Assembly (NCBI GenBank): GCA_039657365.1
Contig: CM077592.1
Span: 46,712,001-46,776,000, forward strand
Length of the DNA: 64,000 bases
Origin: Stephania yunnanensis
Taxonomy: Eukaryota > Streptophyta > Magnoliopsida > Ranunculales > Menispermaceae
Direction of reading: 5' to 3'
In this document: positions 11,264 to 21,455 of the stretch, piece by piece
How positions within the stretch are numbered: position 1 is the first letter of the stretch
Layout of the letters: the number at the start of each line of letters is the position of its first letter
Made by a program: the position numbers and the translations under genes
The notes under the pieces: generated by a model
Told to the model about the DNA's origin: nothing
Seen by the model: only the letters and a program-made list of their open reading frames with translations
Database searches by the model: none

Positions 11264-13360
11264 GCTCGGTTGGTTTTGATATGCGTTAATTGAATGAATG
11301 TCTTTACTATTCGGCAACCGAACATGGAAGAAATAAAGAAAGAAAGGTTTGACAACAAATATTTTTTTTTTATTAATTTTTTTTTATATAGCCATAGGTG
11401 TATGAACCTTTTTCTGCCCCTCCTTACTTTGCTTTGATTAATTCCATGAGAGTTAGTCAAGTAGCCCAACCCCATAACTCGGTAGAAACCACAACAACAT
11501 GATTAACAACATAGCCTCGATCCCAAATTAATTGGAGTATGCTACATGGATCAAACCAAGGAAACCAATGAAATATGATGATGCTACCAAGAGCCTCAGT
11601 CAGAGTTATGGTGTCCTTTTCTTCACCACTACACCAACCCCTTGGGGGCAGGTCTGACAACATTGTCATAAGGGTGATATTAACAAGAAAACTTAAATTA
11701 GCGTGAGAGAAGCAGCTTCTTTGATGACTCAAGCATTCTTGTCCTTCTTGTTCATTTATTTCCATAGCTCAAGATGTAAGATAAGGAAGACTTGAGAAGC
11801 AACGGTCCAATACATAAAAAAAGAAAACAAAAAACAATGCATAAATCCAGGACTGCCAGAGATCTATATGACCAAAGCACAACAAATACATGGTTAATCT
11901 AGACAAACAATAATAATTGTGATAAATTATCATGGAAAGTAAGTAATTGTTTATGCAGCATGATTGTGAATGTCTTTTTCATCGATATTTAGCGACGCTC
12001 AGCTTTCAATGATGACAATAGCATCTATAAATTAATCATGTCCAATAACTCAACCGAAAAAATGATACAAAGGGGATGTTAACAATGAAAATGAGGGAGA
12101 AATGAAGACATGGACATGAAAGTGAAAATGAGGGGCAACCTTTTAATTAATAAGTAATGGAGCTTAAGTTTGCAATGGTGATGAAAGCTTATATTTATAT
12201 ATGTTAACCAGTTTTGAAAGATATATGTAGCCATAATGATGATGGAGATGTCCAAGAAAAAGAAGACAGACAGATAAGCATGAGAAATATCAAAATAGAT
12301 TCAAAAATCACTATTACATGATTTTACTTATACAAAGTTCAAGCGCAAAGGAACGAAAAGCTATTTTTTCACATAGATGAATGATCTAGTTTGATAAGAT
12401 AAATCAACATAGATTTTTCCATTCCTTCAACAAAATCCTCAAAGAATTCATCGGTTATAGAAAATATCACATCAATACACGCACACTCGACAAAAGTAAT
12501 GTTTCATGGTAAATTAATTATGAATGCACATTGGAAGAGTAAGAAAGTTGGGTTCATAACTAACCCAGATAAAATCACAAGAGAGTTTAAATAGCAAATC
12601 CCTGAAAGTCACAGCAAGTGAAAAAATGCACTTTCTAAGCACTTGCCTGAAAATAAGCAGTTAAACTCATGAAAGTTAATGGAAGTATGAAACTATGAGT
12701 TTCTACTACCCTTAAAAAGTCAATTATTTGTATTACACGGGTTGAAAATGAGAAGCCGGCATCGCAGTAGTCAGAAAGTTCTTCAATCACCTACTGCTGG
12801 TATGTTAGCCACCCCTATTAAATTTTAGCAGGGAAGATGAAAGAGACTATACACTTGCAAACTATACTCTTGCATTGTCATTAGGGTAGCAGTACACTAT
12901 ATATCAATTTAACAGCCTTTGGTCCCTCAATCTGCTTTTAATTACTTGACAGTAAAAATCCCAATAAGAGAAAATGTTCAGGTCCACTAGTTGGTACTAG
13001 TACCACAACTTCTGGTTAAGCTTAAAATTCTTCAATCTATCTGTTTGACTTATTATCATGCATGTTGTGTATTATGCCCTTCACTTGAATAGTCATAGAA
13101 GAGTAGGAGAAACATCAATAGATGCAAGTATGCAACATTTAGGGAAAGGCGGATAAGATGATTTGATGATTTGGACATATTCTTGCAAATGCCTTACTTA
13201 GAAAACCCAATCACAATAGAAATTGAAGGAATTCAACAATATAGGATGTAGAACTAACAAGTACAACCAAGACTACTTTAGATGCATTAATTAACTAGGA
13301 AGGATATGAAGGATCATGAAAGCACATCCTCAACTGTATTAAATCGAGATGAGTGGAAGC
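11264..13360. other. Intergenic with retroposon scraps
   Basis: No gene recognised. 11491-11558 on the minus strand reads as the 3' tail of an RTE-type LINE or its SINE (gatccatgtag...ccaattaat...gaggct...gttgtt). The rest is AT-rich single-copy-looking sequence. Confidence 0.4.
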
Positions 13361-13404
13361 GCTTGATCCATGTAGCCCCAACTAATTCGGAATTGAATCA
13401 CCTC
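13361..13404 (+). repeat. RTE-LINE/SINE 3' tail fragment
   Basis: The phrase gatccatgtagccccaacta followed by attcggaattg is the conserved 3' end of plant RTE LINEs and their SINE partners. Similar tails occur at 11491-11558 (minus), 62981-63037 (plus) and 63312-63365 (plus). Confidence 0.5.
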
Positions 13405-13784
13405 AAGAAAAATAACTCAGACAATTCAAATATATTCAACAAATAACCCATTTCTTCATTTACTTGAATTCATCGAAGTAAAAATGTTCCTTCCCCTTCA
13501 CTCCTTAGATTTAGTTTTTGTATGTTAGCCAATTTACCGTTGATAAATATTATTTTGAAGCTTTGCCAAAATTGCAGAACTTAAAATTCTGATACAAACA
13601 TATATATATAAACAATCAATGGGTTTTTTTATTAGAAGCAACTAGCAAGCTTTTGTATTTGCAATAACAGATTTTCTAAAGACGGCCTACAAGAAAGGAG
13701 TATATACATACACTGCCTAGAGTCCAAAATAGCCTAAAACGATATGATTCCAATTACTAGACCAATCAGCCATAGAAAAACGAA

Positions 13785-13925
13785 AAAGCCTTGTCCAACT
13801 GTCGACCTAAGTGTTTCACTATTCTTGACTGCACCCCATATATCATCTGCATAGGTTTCCTTTCATTCAAAACTTCTGTAATTTCTTTCTTCCCCAAAGT
13901 GTTCAATGTAGCCACATTTCAAACT
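13785..13925 (-). pseudogene. Possible RTE-type LINE endonuclease fragment
   Basis: On the minus strand one frame reads NVATLNTLGKKEITEVLNER, followed about 15 residues later by LGRQLDKAFSFFYG. This has the spacing of the start of an apurinic-type endonuclease domain (NVGTL...K...V...RK...QE...). The key QE is replaced by VQ, and no reverse transcriptase follows. The fragment is short, so confidence is low. It could be chance or another repeat. Confidence 0.3.
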
Positions 13926-14101
13926 GCCATAAGAACTCTTGAAGAAGCATCACTCTCCGAATGGGCTGGCCATGGCTGCACTGTATCACTGATGATCAAA
14001 TGATTTACTGTCCTTTTCACACAAGCTAGAGATAACTAAATAAAGGCAGCCTTCTTTTAATCAAGTCATTAGCATTAACTTTCTTAAGAACTAACAACCA
14101 A

Positions 14102-14103
<2 letters not shown>

Positions 14104-14140
<37 letters not shown>

Positions 14141-14250
14141 ACTTCAGCGGGACATTAATTCCTCAAAAAAAGTCAAATCCACGACCTCCCTTAACCTTGC
14201 CTTTTGACAAGAGATGTCTCGTCCATCTCACCAGAGATGTTTTTGGCACC
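14104..14250 (-). repeat. (TA)n run joined to a SINE-like sequence
   Basis: A (TA) microsatellite at 14104-14138 is followed on the plus strand by a block. Its reverse complement contains ggtcgtggatttgact, close to a Pol III B box, then a tail leading into the TA run. This looks like a reversed SINE with a simple-repeat tail. The A box is not clear. Confidence 0.35.
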
Positions 14251-14338
14251 AAAAGTAGATCTTTCATTGTAGGGTATGGGGGCATTCAAAATAAAGGCTC
14301 TATTAGGATTTGGAGAAAGGCCAGTCAAAGGAATCAGG

Positions 14339-14495
14339 AGTAAGATCACCATATTAAGGTGCGTCACAAGAGACATGAAACTAAAACTAATAATGTAATC
14401 CAGCTTCGAATCACCTTGAGTAAGGCCACCCTACTAAGGTGCATCACAAGAGATATGCAACAAAAGCTAATACCACAATGCAGCTTCCACTCGTC
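14339..14495. repeat. Two-copy tandem repeat, about 80 bp
   Basis: The unit agtaag-ccac-tta-taaggtgc-tcacaagaga-atg...cagcttc occurs twice, at 14339-14417 and 14418-14495, with about a dozen mismatches. Confidence 0.6.
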
Positions 14496-15850
14496 CATAA
14501 GTTGAATGAGGGAAGCTCATATATAGCCTATTCTGTCAATGAGACCAACCATTTCTTGAGTTCTATAAGGGCGAGCGGCATAAGAAAATAGAAATTCCAA
14601 GTGACTTGGTGACTATTGATTGTGGAGGATATCAACATGTATTGGGGCCTTGAGATATTGTTAGATATAGGGCCACATAATGGCAAACTTGATTCACATC
14701 AAGCTTGATAAGAGAAAACAACATTACCTTCCAAAAAACATGAACGGGTAATTCTACCCCTAGAAATTAAAGGAAAGAAGGTATCATTAAAAAAAGGAAT
14801 CACTTAAAAAAAAAAAAGGGAATCTACTTCAATTCAGATACATGCAGATGCAACCCTTTCACTCATTATGCACCGAAGAAACTTTCAGTTTGCAAGAGTC
14901 TACACCCAAATGCACACTAGGGACAGCACGCTCTGTAGGTTAATTATAGTTGCAAAGAAACACAGATACAGCATAAGAACAACTTGCATTAGTTACCGCC
15001 ATGCATACAAAGATTAGAAAGTGCAAACTGTCAATTCCTCAATGAAAAGAGAAAGGTAGGCCGAGAATAACTTAGGAAAAGGAATTCAAAAGACAAAACA
15101 ACAATTACAATAAACTAAGAAAAGGAATGCAAGTATCAGCAGCATTAAATGCTTTTACCTCATTCAGTTCTGCATTTTCTGTACAATCGACGATTTTCTA
15201 GCTAGAAAGAGTTTCAATTCATGGTCCATCAACAAGGTAATTTTCCTAGTCATTCTAAGAGAGAAAACAGTGTTAGGTATAGACGTTCTTAGCTGTATTA
15301 GCAAAAATCTCTAATGGTGAGCATCCTATTCGTCATTCGTGCTTCATGAGTACACAACACGACCATCCACTTTGTACAGTCTTGTAATGCAATTGGAGTT
15401 CCTGTATCATTGAGATCATATCGTTAATCCATAAACTCCAGAACTGATGTATAAGACCAAAACCAACTAATGACACCATACCAAATAACGAGTGAATGCA
15501 CTAGAGAAGCTAGAAAGAAACATCCAAATTCCTCAATAAATAATGCACAAACGTAAATTGAAAACAAAAAATGACATTTCCATACATAGCAAGATTGGTT
15601 CAGAGAGGTGATTGCCTCTGGTGCACATCAGCATATTTTTTTCAGAAATGAAACACACAAGAACCATGTTCTAATCCAGATTATTCAGCACTGATCATCA
15701 CCCTGCAGGTGATCTACAAGAAAATAGGTTACTGAATTTCCCATGTCAACATCATACAGGTATTTCACAGCATGCATTAAACAAATTAAATAAAGCTATT
15801 GAACTTTTTTCAATCACAACGGATGACTAAATAATTAAGGGGTAACAAGG
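14496..15850. other. Intergenic, 3' side of the VPS32-like gene
   Basis: No gene recognised. On the minus strand a possible exon-like piece lies near 15700-15715, after an AG, but it closes quickly (DHLQGDDQC then stop). I could not connect it to the upstream gene. Confidence 0.3.
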
Positions 15851-15854
15851 ATTG

Positions 15855-16240
15855 CAAGCCATTAAGGCGATTTCCCTTACCTAGGCGAGGTGGTGCCTAG
15901 ACGGTGCCTAGGCGAACAAAATAATATTTATTTAAAGGTCCTCGTATAAATTATTTATTTATAGATCCTTAAATAACACTAATTATCTATTAGTCAATGT
16001 AATTATTATTCAATATATACTTCAAAAATACTAATAAGTCTTTAGGTTCTAATGTAACGTTAATTGTGTCAAGATTTTGTTATTAGGTAGGGATTTTATT
16101 ATCAAACTTAATTGTAAAAAGCTCCATCAAATTTTTAAAAATTACTTAGAAGGACACCACCCGCCTAAGACACTGCCTAGGCGATTTTGTCTCAAAACGC
16201 CTAGGCAATGCCTAGGCGACGCCTTGCATTCGCTGAGGGG
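15855..16240. mobile_element. Fold-back MITE with cctaggcg repeats
   Basis: About 80 bp at each end pair in reverse. The left arm has ttacctaggcgaggtggtgcc and gtgcctaggcg; the right arm has cgcctaggcaatgcctaggcgacgcc. Flanks ggggtaac (left) and ggggtataac (right) may be a degraded 8-bp TSD, which with the TIR style would suggest hAT. It lies within 400 bp of the last VPS32-like exon. Confidence 0.6.
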
Positions 16241-16571
16241 TATAACTACAACAGTATTTCTATATTAAATAACTATAATCATGTTTGTAAAACACCCCGA
16301 CATACAGCCAGACAAGAAGAAACCCCAAAACAATGCAAAAATATGAAATATCCTGATTAGCCAATTATGTAAACCACAATTATTCAGATTCCATGTGAAT
16401 CATTCATCATCAATCACATTACAGCTCTGACACTAATGACTTTCCTAATTTGGCGCAATTAAATTAGTGCCTGAAGATCACTCTCAGTAATCAATGACGT
16501 CAACTTAATATGAAAAAAGGTACTTACAGTAATAGTTAGATCACATGTTTGAGGAAGCTTCTCCGAAGATA

Positions 16572-18439
16572 TTATACTTTTGTTACCATTGATACTCCCT
16601 TGAACATTTTCATCTGCACAATTAAACAACAGGATAGTTTACTAATTGTGTTTCACTCAGGCACATTTCATGCAATGAATGAAAAAACTATGCATGAATC
16701 TAGAATTTATTGACCAAGATAATTCAACAGGCACCTGGTCATTGACTTGCAACTGAATATTTTGAAGCTGCTCCAGTTGTGACTCGTAGAAAGCCTTCCT
16801 CTTTAAGCATTGAATTTTACCTACAATGATGAATAACATAAGGTTGATAACTTAATAAAAATAAAGGAAGGACAAATGTATCTTAATTCGATAAGATGAA
16901 TCATTTTCCATTGCAGATAAAATTATGACCTCAAATACTGAAGCAGAACTGAGATTGGCATCCACATGGCAATTATTTTCAAAATTTAACATTCCTACCA
17001 AAAAAAATAAAAAAATAACAAATCTAAACTCGATTTGATGGCTGATCGATTAAACATTGTTTTAAATGGCTAAGCTTGCTGAAAAAAAATCAGCAAAGGA
17101 AGTATTCAAAGACATTCTTACTCCAGTTGTAGAGCCTCTTCGCATTGCGAAGGCCATGAAAATCATCCCTACCTTGGCGGGTACCCCATGAGCTATAACC
17201 CCTTTTATCATCGACTGCTTAGACACTTGAACTGTTTGATTTGTGGGTAAAGGCTTTCACTATTTAGGTCGTTCACCCAGCCGAATCTCAATTTTCATGA
17301 AATTGAGAACTATGCTCAATCAAGTGTATGCCATGATACCGAGGCCTTTACTAAAACCACACACCTAGTGTTGTTGAGGCAAGTTGTGTTTACAGAATTG
17401 TTACCAGTGAATTCAAAAAAAAAAAAAAAAAGGTGTATGCTATGATGCTAGGATTCTTAAAAGTAAAGAGGGTTTCATCATCTATGAGAATTCTAAGCTA
17501 ATAACTAACGTCGCTCAACTTTCAAAATTCAAATACCCAAATTCATAACACAATCATCAAAGTTATAAGAATCGAACTTCTAAAGACTATACCCAAAAGA
17601 AAACCCAAATTTAAAGAGATTAGATAACAATGTTGAACATAATTACACACTAAAAATCAAAAGACAAAAAGACACCCACCCTTGTTATTTCTAGACCTGG
17701 TGCACTCCTTCGCCCGTTCATTCTCAACAGAAATCTTGCTCTGCAGAATGCTCTCTTTCTTCTCCATTTTCATCAGCGTCTACGACACCATAAAAAAAAA
17801 AAAAAAAAAAACATCAATTAAACCATCCGAACCTCCTCTAGTAACGTACCCAACAAACCAAACACCCCGAACAAACTAAACTCAATCCGGGCATTTTGTA
17901 AAACTCGTAATTTCAACAGTTAGATCCACAATAATTCAAATATTCATTCACAGACATTACATCAAAAAAAAAAAAAACCCCACATCCCAAAACCATTCAA
18001 TTATTCAAACCTGCACTAATTCAGGTACCCATCAAACCAAACGCCCCACACAAACTAAACTCAATCTGGGTATTCTGTAAAACTTGCAATTTCAACAGTT
18101 CGGTCCATGAAACACACCAAAAAACCCACAATCCGAAACCATTAAAACCTGCTCTATTCAGGTACCCATCAAACCAAACACTCCAAAACAACTCAATTCG
18201 GTCTGGGTATTACGTTAAACTTGTAAAATCGACAGTTCGATCCATAAAATCTCAATTTCCTCTCACAGGCATTTCATCAAACACTTGGTGGGCACAAAAA
18301 AAAAAAAAAACCCAATTTTAATAGGAGGACTAACGTTCTAGGGACGAACCTCTCTTAGCTTCTCTGAAGTGGAAGAAGACAGTGCGGGCTCTGCGTCTGC
18401 GCTGCCACTGCTGTGAAACCATTTCTTCAACTTCAACAT
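16572..18439 (-). CDS. VPS32/SNF7-like ESCRT-III subunit, truncated frame
   Basis: Four exons on the minus strand: 18439-18350, 17779-17680, 16820-16735 and 16613-16572, all with GT-AG borders and matching phases. The joined frame begins MLKLKKWFHSSGS, runs through MKMEKKESILQSK and CTRSRNNKGKIQCLKRKAFY, and continues to ESQLEQLQNIQLQVNDQ. That is the N-terminal basic alpha1-alpha2 hairpin of SNF7/VPS32, which assembles on endosomal membranes in multivesicular-body sorting. In the family the next exon starts M-x-M-x-x-G. Here it starts MKMFKGVSMVTKV and then stops, giving about 105 residues against about 220. The acidic C-terminal half with the MIM motif was not found downstream. It may be a decayed paralogue, or a real short form lacking autoinhibition. 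A GA run (18440-18460) precedes the start and a GT run lies at 18491-18513. Family call firm; function uncertain. Confidence 0.75.
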
Positions 18440-18902
18440 CTCTCTCTCTCTCTCGATCGATCGATCGATCTCACTCAATCACAACAAAACTGTGTGTGTG
18501 TGTGTGTGTGTGTAATGTGTGTGTGTTCTTTTTATGGACACTTGTATGTATTTCTTTTTTTTTATCGTTGATAAAAATTAGAAACCTAGTCGATGACCGT
18601 GCGATTCTCTTCGAATTCGTTCAATTACGCATCACGATATCGTAGTACCGCACAGATTTCAAATATATCTGTGACTTTGTGTGAGAAAATAATGTTTTCC
18701 AAATTAGGAAGCTCGATTACAATTTACAACTGATCGTGTGTATTGATATTGTATCCAATTTGATGCACACTTTCTTGGTCTCCCTTGGATTTGCCTCCAG
18801 ACTTGTGCACAACTCCCTATAATATATTACTCTTTTCTTTTCTTTTCTTTTTTATTTGAGATACCATATATTACTTCCTTGATATCTATCGTATTTTTAT
18901 TT
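18440..18902. promoter_or_regulatory. 5' region of the VPS32-like gene
   Basis: Upstream of the minus-strand start are a (CT/GA) run, gatc repeats and a (GT) run (18440-18513), a common kind of 5' UTR or promoter sequence in plants. No TATA box stands out. 18514-18893 is otherwise plain AT-rich sequence. Confidence 0.3.
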
Positions 18903-19760
18903 GGGTAATGTTAAACGGACTCATTGAGTCTGGACTCAAATCTCTAAAAAGACTTCAATACCCTTACTTCAAATTTATAACATCTTCTTTAATCCACCTC
19001 CACTGTTGTTGAGACCATCGTAGCCGCCGCGACCGCCGCCGCTGCCGCTGTCACCTCCATTGTTGCGGCCACCACAACTGATGTCGCCGCCGCCGCCGCG
19101 GTGATCACCGTTGTTGTCGTCGCTTCCGCCGTCGACGCGACCGTCGTCGCCGCTATAATCACTGGTCATCGATAGAGCCGTCTTCACCATTCACCACCGT
19201 CGGCGACTAGGGAGAGAAACGTGAGAGAAAAAAACAAAAGAGAGGAGAGAGAGAGAGAGATGTATGTTGTAGAGAGAGAGAGGGCAGGGAGAGAGAAGAA
19301 AGAAACCAGAGAGGGGGAGAGAAAGAGAGAACAGAGAGAAGAGAGAGTAACGAGAGAGAATATAAAGATGTATGTTGTAGAGAGAAGATGGGGCGAGAGA
19401 AGGAGAGAGAAGAGGGGAGAGAATAGGGGGCGAGAGAAAGAGAGAGAAAGGAGAGAAAGGAGAGAGAGATGTATATTGTAGAGAGAGGGCAGAGAGATAA
19501 CAAAAAAAAAAAAGAGAGGGGGCAGAGAAAGAAAGAGAAGAGAGCGAAACAAGAGAGAGAGGTCACCGGTGTTTTGTGAAATGTGACGTTGGTGGCGGTC
19601 AGTGGCGGCGAGCAGTTGTGGTGGTGGAAGTGGGTCAATATATTAATATGTGTTGAGGTTGAAGATGAGGGTAATCGTGTCTTTTAATTTAGTAATGTAT
19701 TTAAACTCTTAGTAAAAGATATTTTGAGTCCGGACTCTTTGAGGCCAAATAGATTTTTTG
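18903..19760 (+). mobile_element. MULE-type element with GC-rich cargo (Pack-MULE candidate)
   Basis: Starts GGGTAATGTTAAAC and ends ccaaatagattttttg. It is flanked by identical 9-bp copies TTTTTATTT (18894-18902 and 19761-19769), the TSD length of Mutator elements. Its ends match the 188-bp element at 63057-63244 in both termini (gggta-tg-ta and caaaaaatctatttgg). The inside is unlike the AT-rich ends. 19010-19190 is a GCC/GTC-rich block with a minus-strand frame of Gly/Asp repeats, and 19215-19555 is almost pure purine (gagaga). MULEs are known to pick up GC-rich gene pieces. The source gene was not identified. The long CT-rich frames on the minus strand are low-complexity shadows. Confidence 0.8.
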
Positions 19761-20038
19761 TTTTTATTTATGTATACGAATTAAGGTAATGATTGAACGT
19801 AGCCTTCTCGTTAATGACTAAATTTATAACGGATATTGTATAAGAAAAGTAATTAAGGCGTCATTAACTTTATTTAAAAAAAATGTGTCATTATGGTAGA
19901 AATATCATATTAAATGCTTTTTCAATTTTTTTAATGTGATTCATTTAAATGAAAATAAAATTAAAAATGTGACAAATATTGTAGAACAGATGGAAGGATC
20001 GTATTTCTTCCCCGGAAAAACTCCACAACAATCAATTT
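19761..20038. other. Spacer between two MULEs
   Basis: AT-rich, no gene. It begins with the right TSD copy of the element at 18903-19760. Confidence 0.4.
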
Positions 20039-20271
20039 TAAATTAATAGGGCCGCTAAGGGCACCCCACCAATTCATGAAGGCACCCTGTTATTGAGGAC
20101 ACAAAACAAATTTCCAAGGGCACCCAAAAATTACACATAAAATCCCGAAAATATCCCTCCTGCACAAACACGAAAAAACTAGGCTGCACCCCACCACCCC
20201 CTCCACCACCTTCACCGATCTTGACTCCAAGACTGTGAGCCGATTTCGACTCCAAGACTATTGCACCCCAC

Positions 20272-21076
20272 TGTGACGGCCCCAATTTTTCACAAATTGG
20301 GCCCCGCCCGGCCTAAACCTACGTGGACCCCCGAGCCAGTCTCGCAAGGTCAACGCAGGCCTAGTCAGCCTTCTAATTCATCATTATTAGTACATTCACC
20401 ATTTACAGTTGAGTTATTAATATTTTTCGAGTTTTACAATTTTAGCGGAAGCAAATAACACATTCAATAACTCAACAAACAAATTAGGGAGTTAGGCAAC
20501 ATAATTGTGGAACCCAGTAAATATCATCAAATGAGAGTAAATACAAAATATACAAAATGTCACCTAACTATGAAGTCTTCCCTCTGCTACGCGTCTGCGG
20601 CTCTGCACTCAGTCAAAATAAAAATGACGAGCCCAGGTAAGTAAATCCAGTATGACATATACACAACATTTCACAATATCCAAAACAACAGTTCACGATA
20701 TCCAAAGTAGTCAAATTCATGCAAATAAAACGAAATGAATCAAGAACGCATGAATATACAAGACTGTAACCAATCCATCGATGAGTGATGCCAAATAACA
20801 AGGAGTCCCGACCAAAAGGTCGTTGAGTCGCAACAAAAGCCCAGCAGACTCGGATTTAGGACGAGACCCCAGCCTCCCAGCCCTAACCCTTGCGACTATG
20901 AGGCATCCATAGACCCGGCTCTAGAACGAGTGGACCCCCTCAATCGACAACAAATTCTACGATAGCTATCATCGCAAAGCAGTGAACAACAATAAAGCTA
21001 TCACATAACAATAAACAACAACAGTCGATGGAGAGAAATGAAATACTGTATAAATCCCTAACTGGTTTACTTACCT
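20272..21076 (-). repeat. Inverted LTR 3' fragment
   Basis: Reverse complement of about 25577-26528. It lacks about 150 bp found in the right LTR, between the gggggtcca and ctagagccggg motifs, where that LTR has an extra imperfect tandem copy of its ggctgggaggc-ggggtctcgtcct unit. The outer end is exactly the LTR 3' tip. Confidence 0.85.
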
Positions 21077-21440
21077 GGGCTCGTCATTTTTATTTTGACT
21101 GAGTGCAGAGCCGCAGACGCGTAGCAGAGGGAAGACTTCATAGTTAGGTGACATTTTGTATATTTTGTATTTACTCTCCTTTGATGATATTTACTGGGTT
21201 CCACATATTAGGTTGCCTAACTCCCTGATTTGTTTGTTGAGTTATTGAATGTGTTAGTTGCTTCCGCTAAAATTGTAAAACTCGAAAAATATTAATAACT
21301 CAACTGTAAATGGTGAATGTACTAATAATTATGGATTAGAATGCTGACTAGGCCTGCGTTGACCTTGCGAGACTGGCTCGGGGATCCACGTAGGTTTAGG
21401 CCGGGCGGGGCCCAATTTGTGAAAAATTGGGGCCGTCACA
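21066..21440 (+). repeat. Direct LTR 3' fragment
   Basis: Matches about 26160-26528 and ends GGGGCCGTCACA directly before the primer-binding site, so it is what remains of the 5' LTR. Its left edge is the 11-base overlap with the inverted fragment. Confidence 0.85.
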
Positions 21441-21442
21441 GT

Positions 21443-21455
21443 TGGTATCAAAGCC
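21443..21455 (+). other. Primer-binding site (initiator tRNA-Met type)
   Basis: TGGTATCAAAGCC two bases after the LTR end. It matches the usual plant Ty3 site complementary to the 3' end of initiator tRNA-Met (tggtatcagagc), with one change. Confidence 0.8.

Noticed and set aside
15700..15720. Last exon of the VPS32-like gene (DHLQGDDQC then stop)
   Set aside because: The fourth exon already closes in frame, and the piece shows no similarity to the SNF7 C-terminal region.
19184..19638. Long Ser/Leu/Phe-rich frames on the minus strand resembling a membrane protein
   Set aside because: They are the translation of a (CT)n-rich tract.
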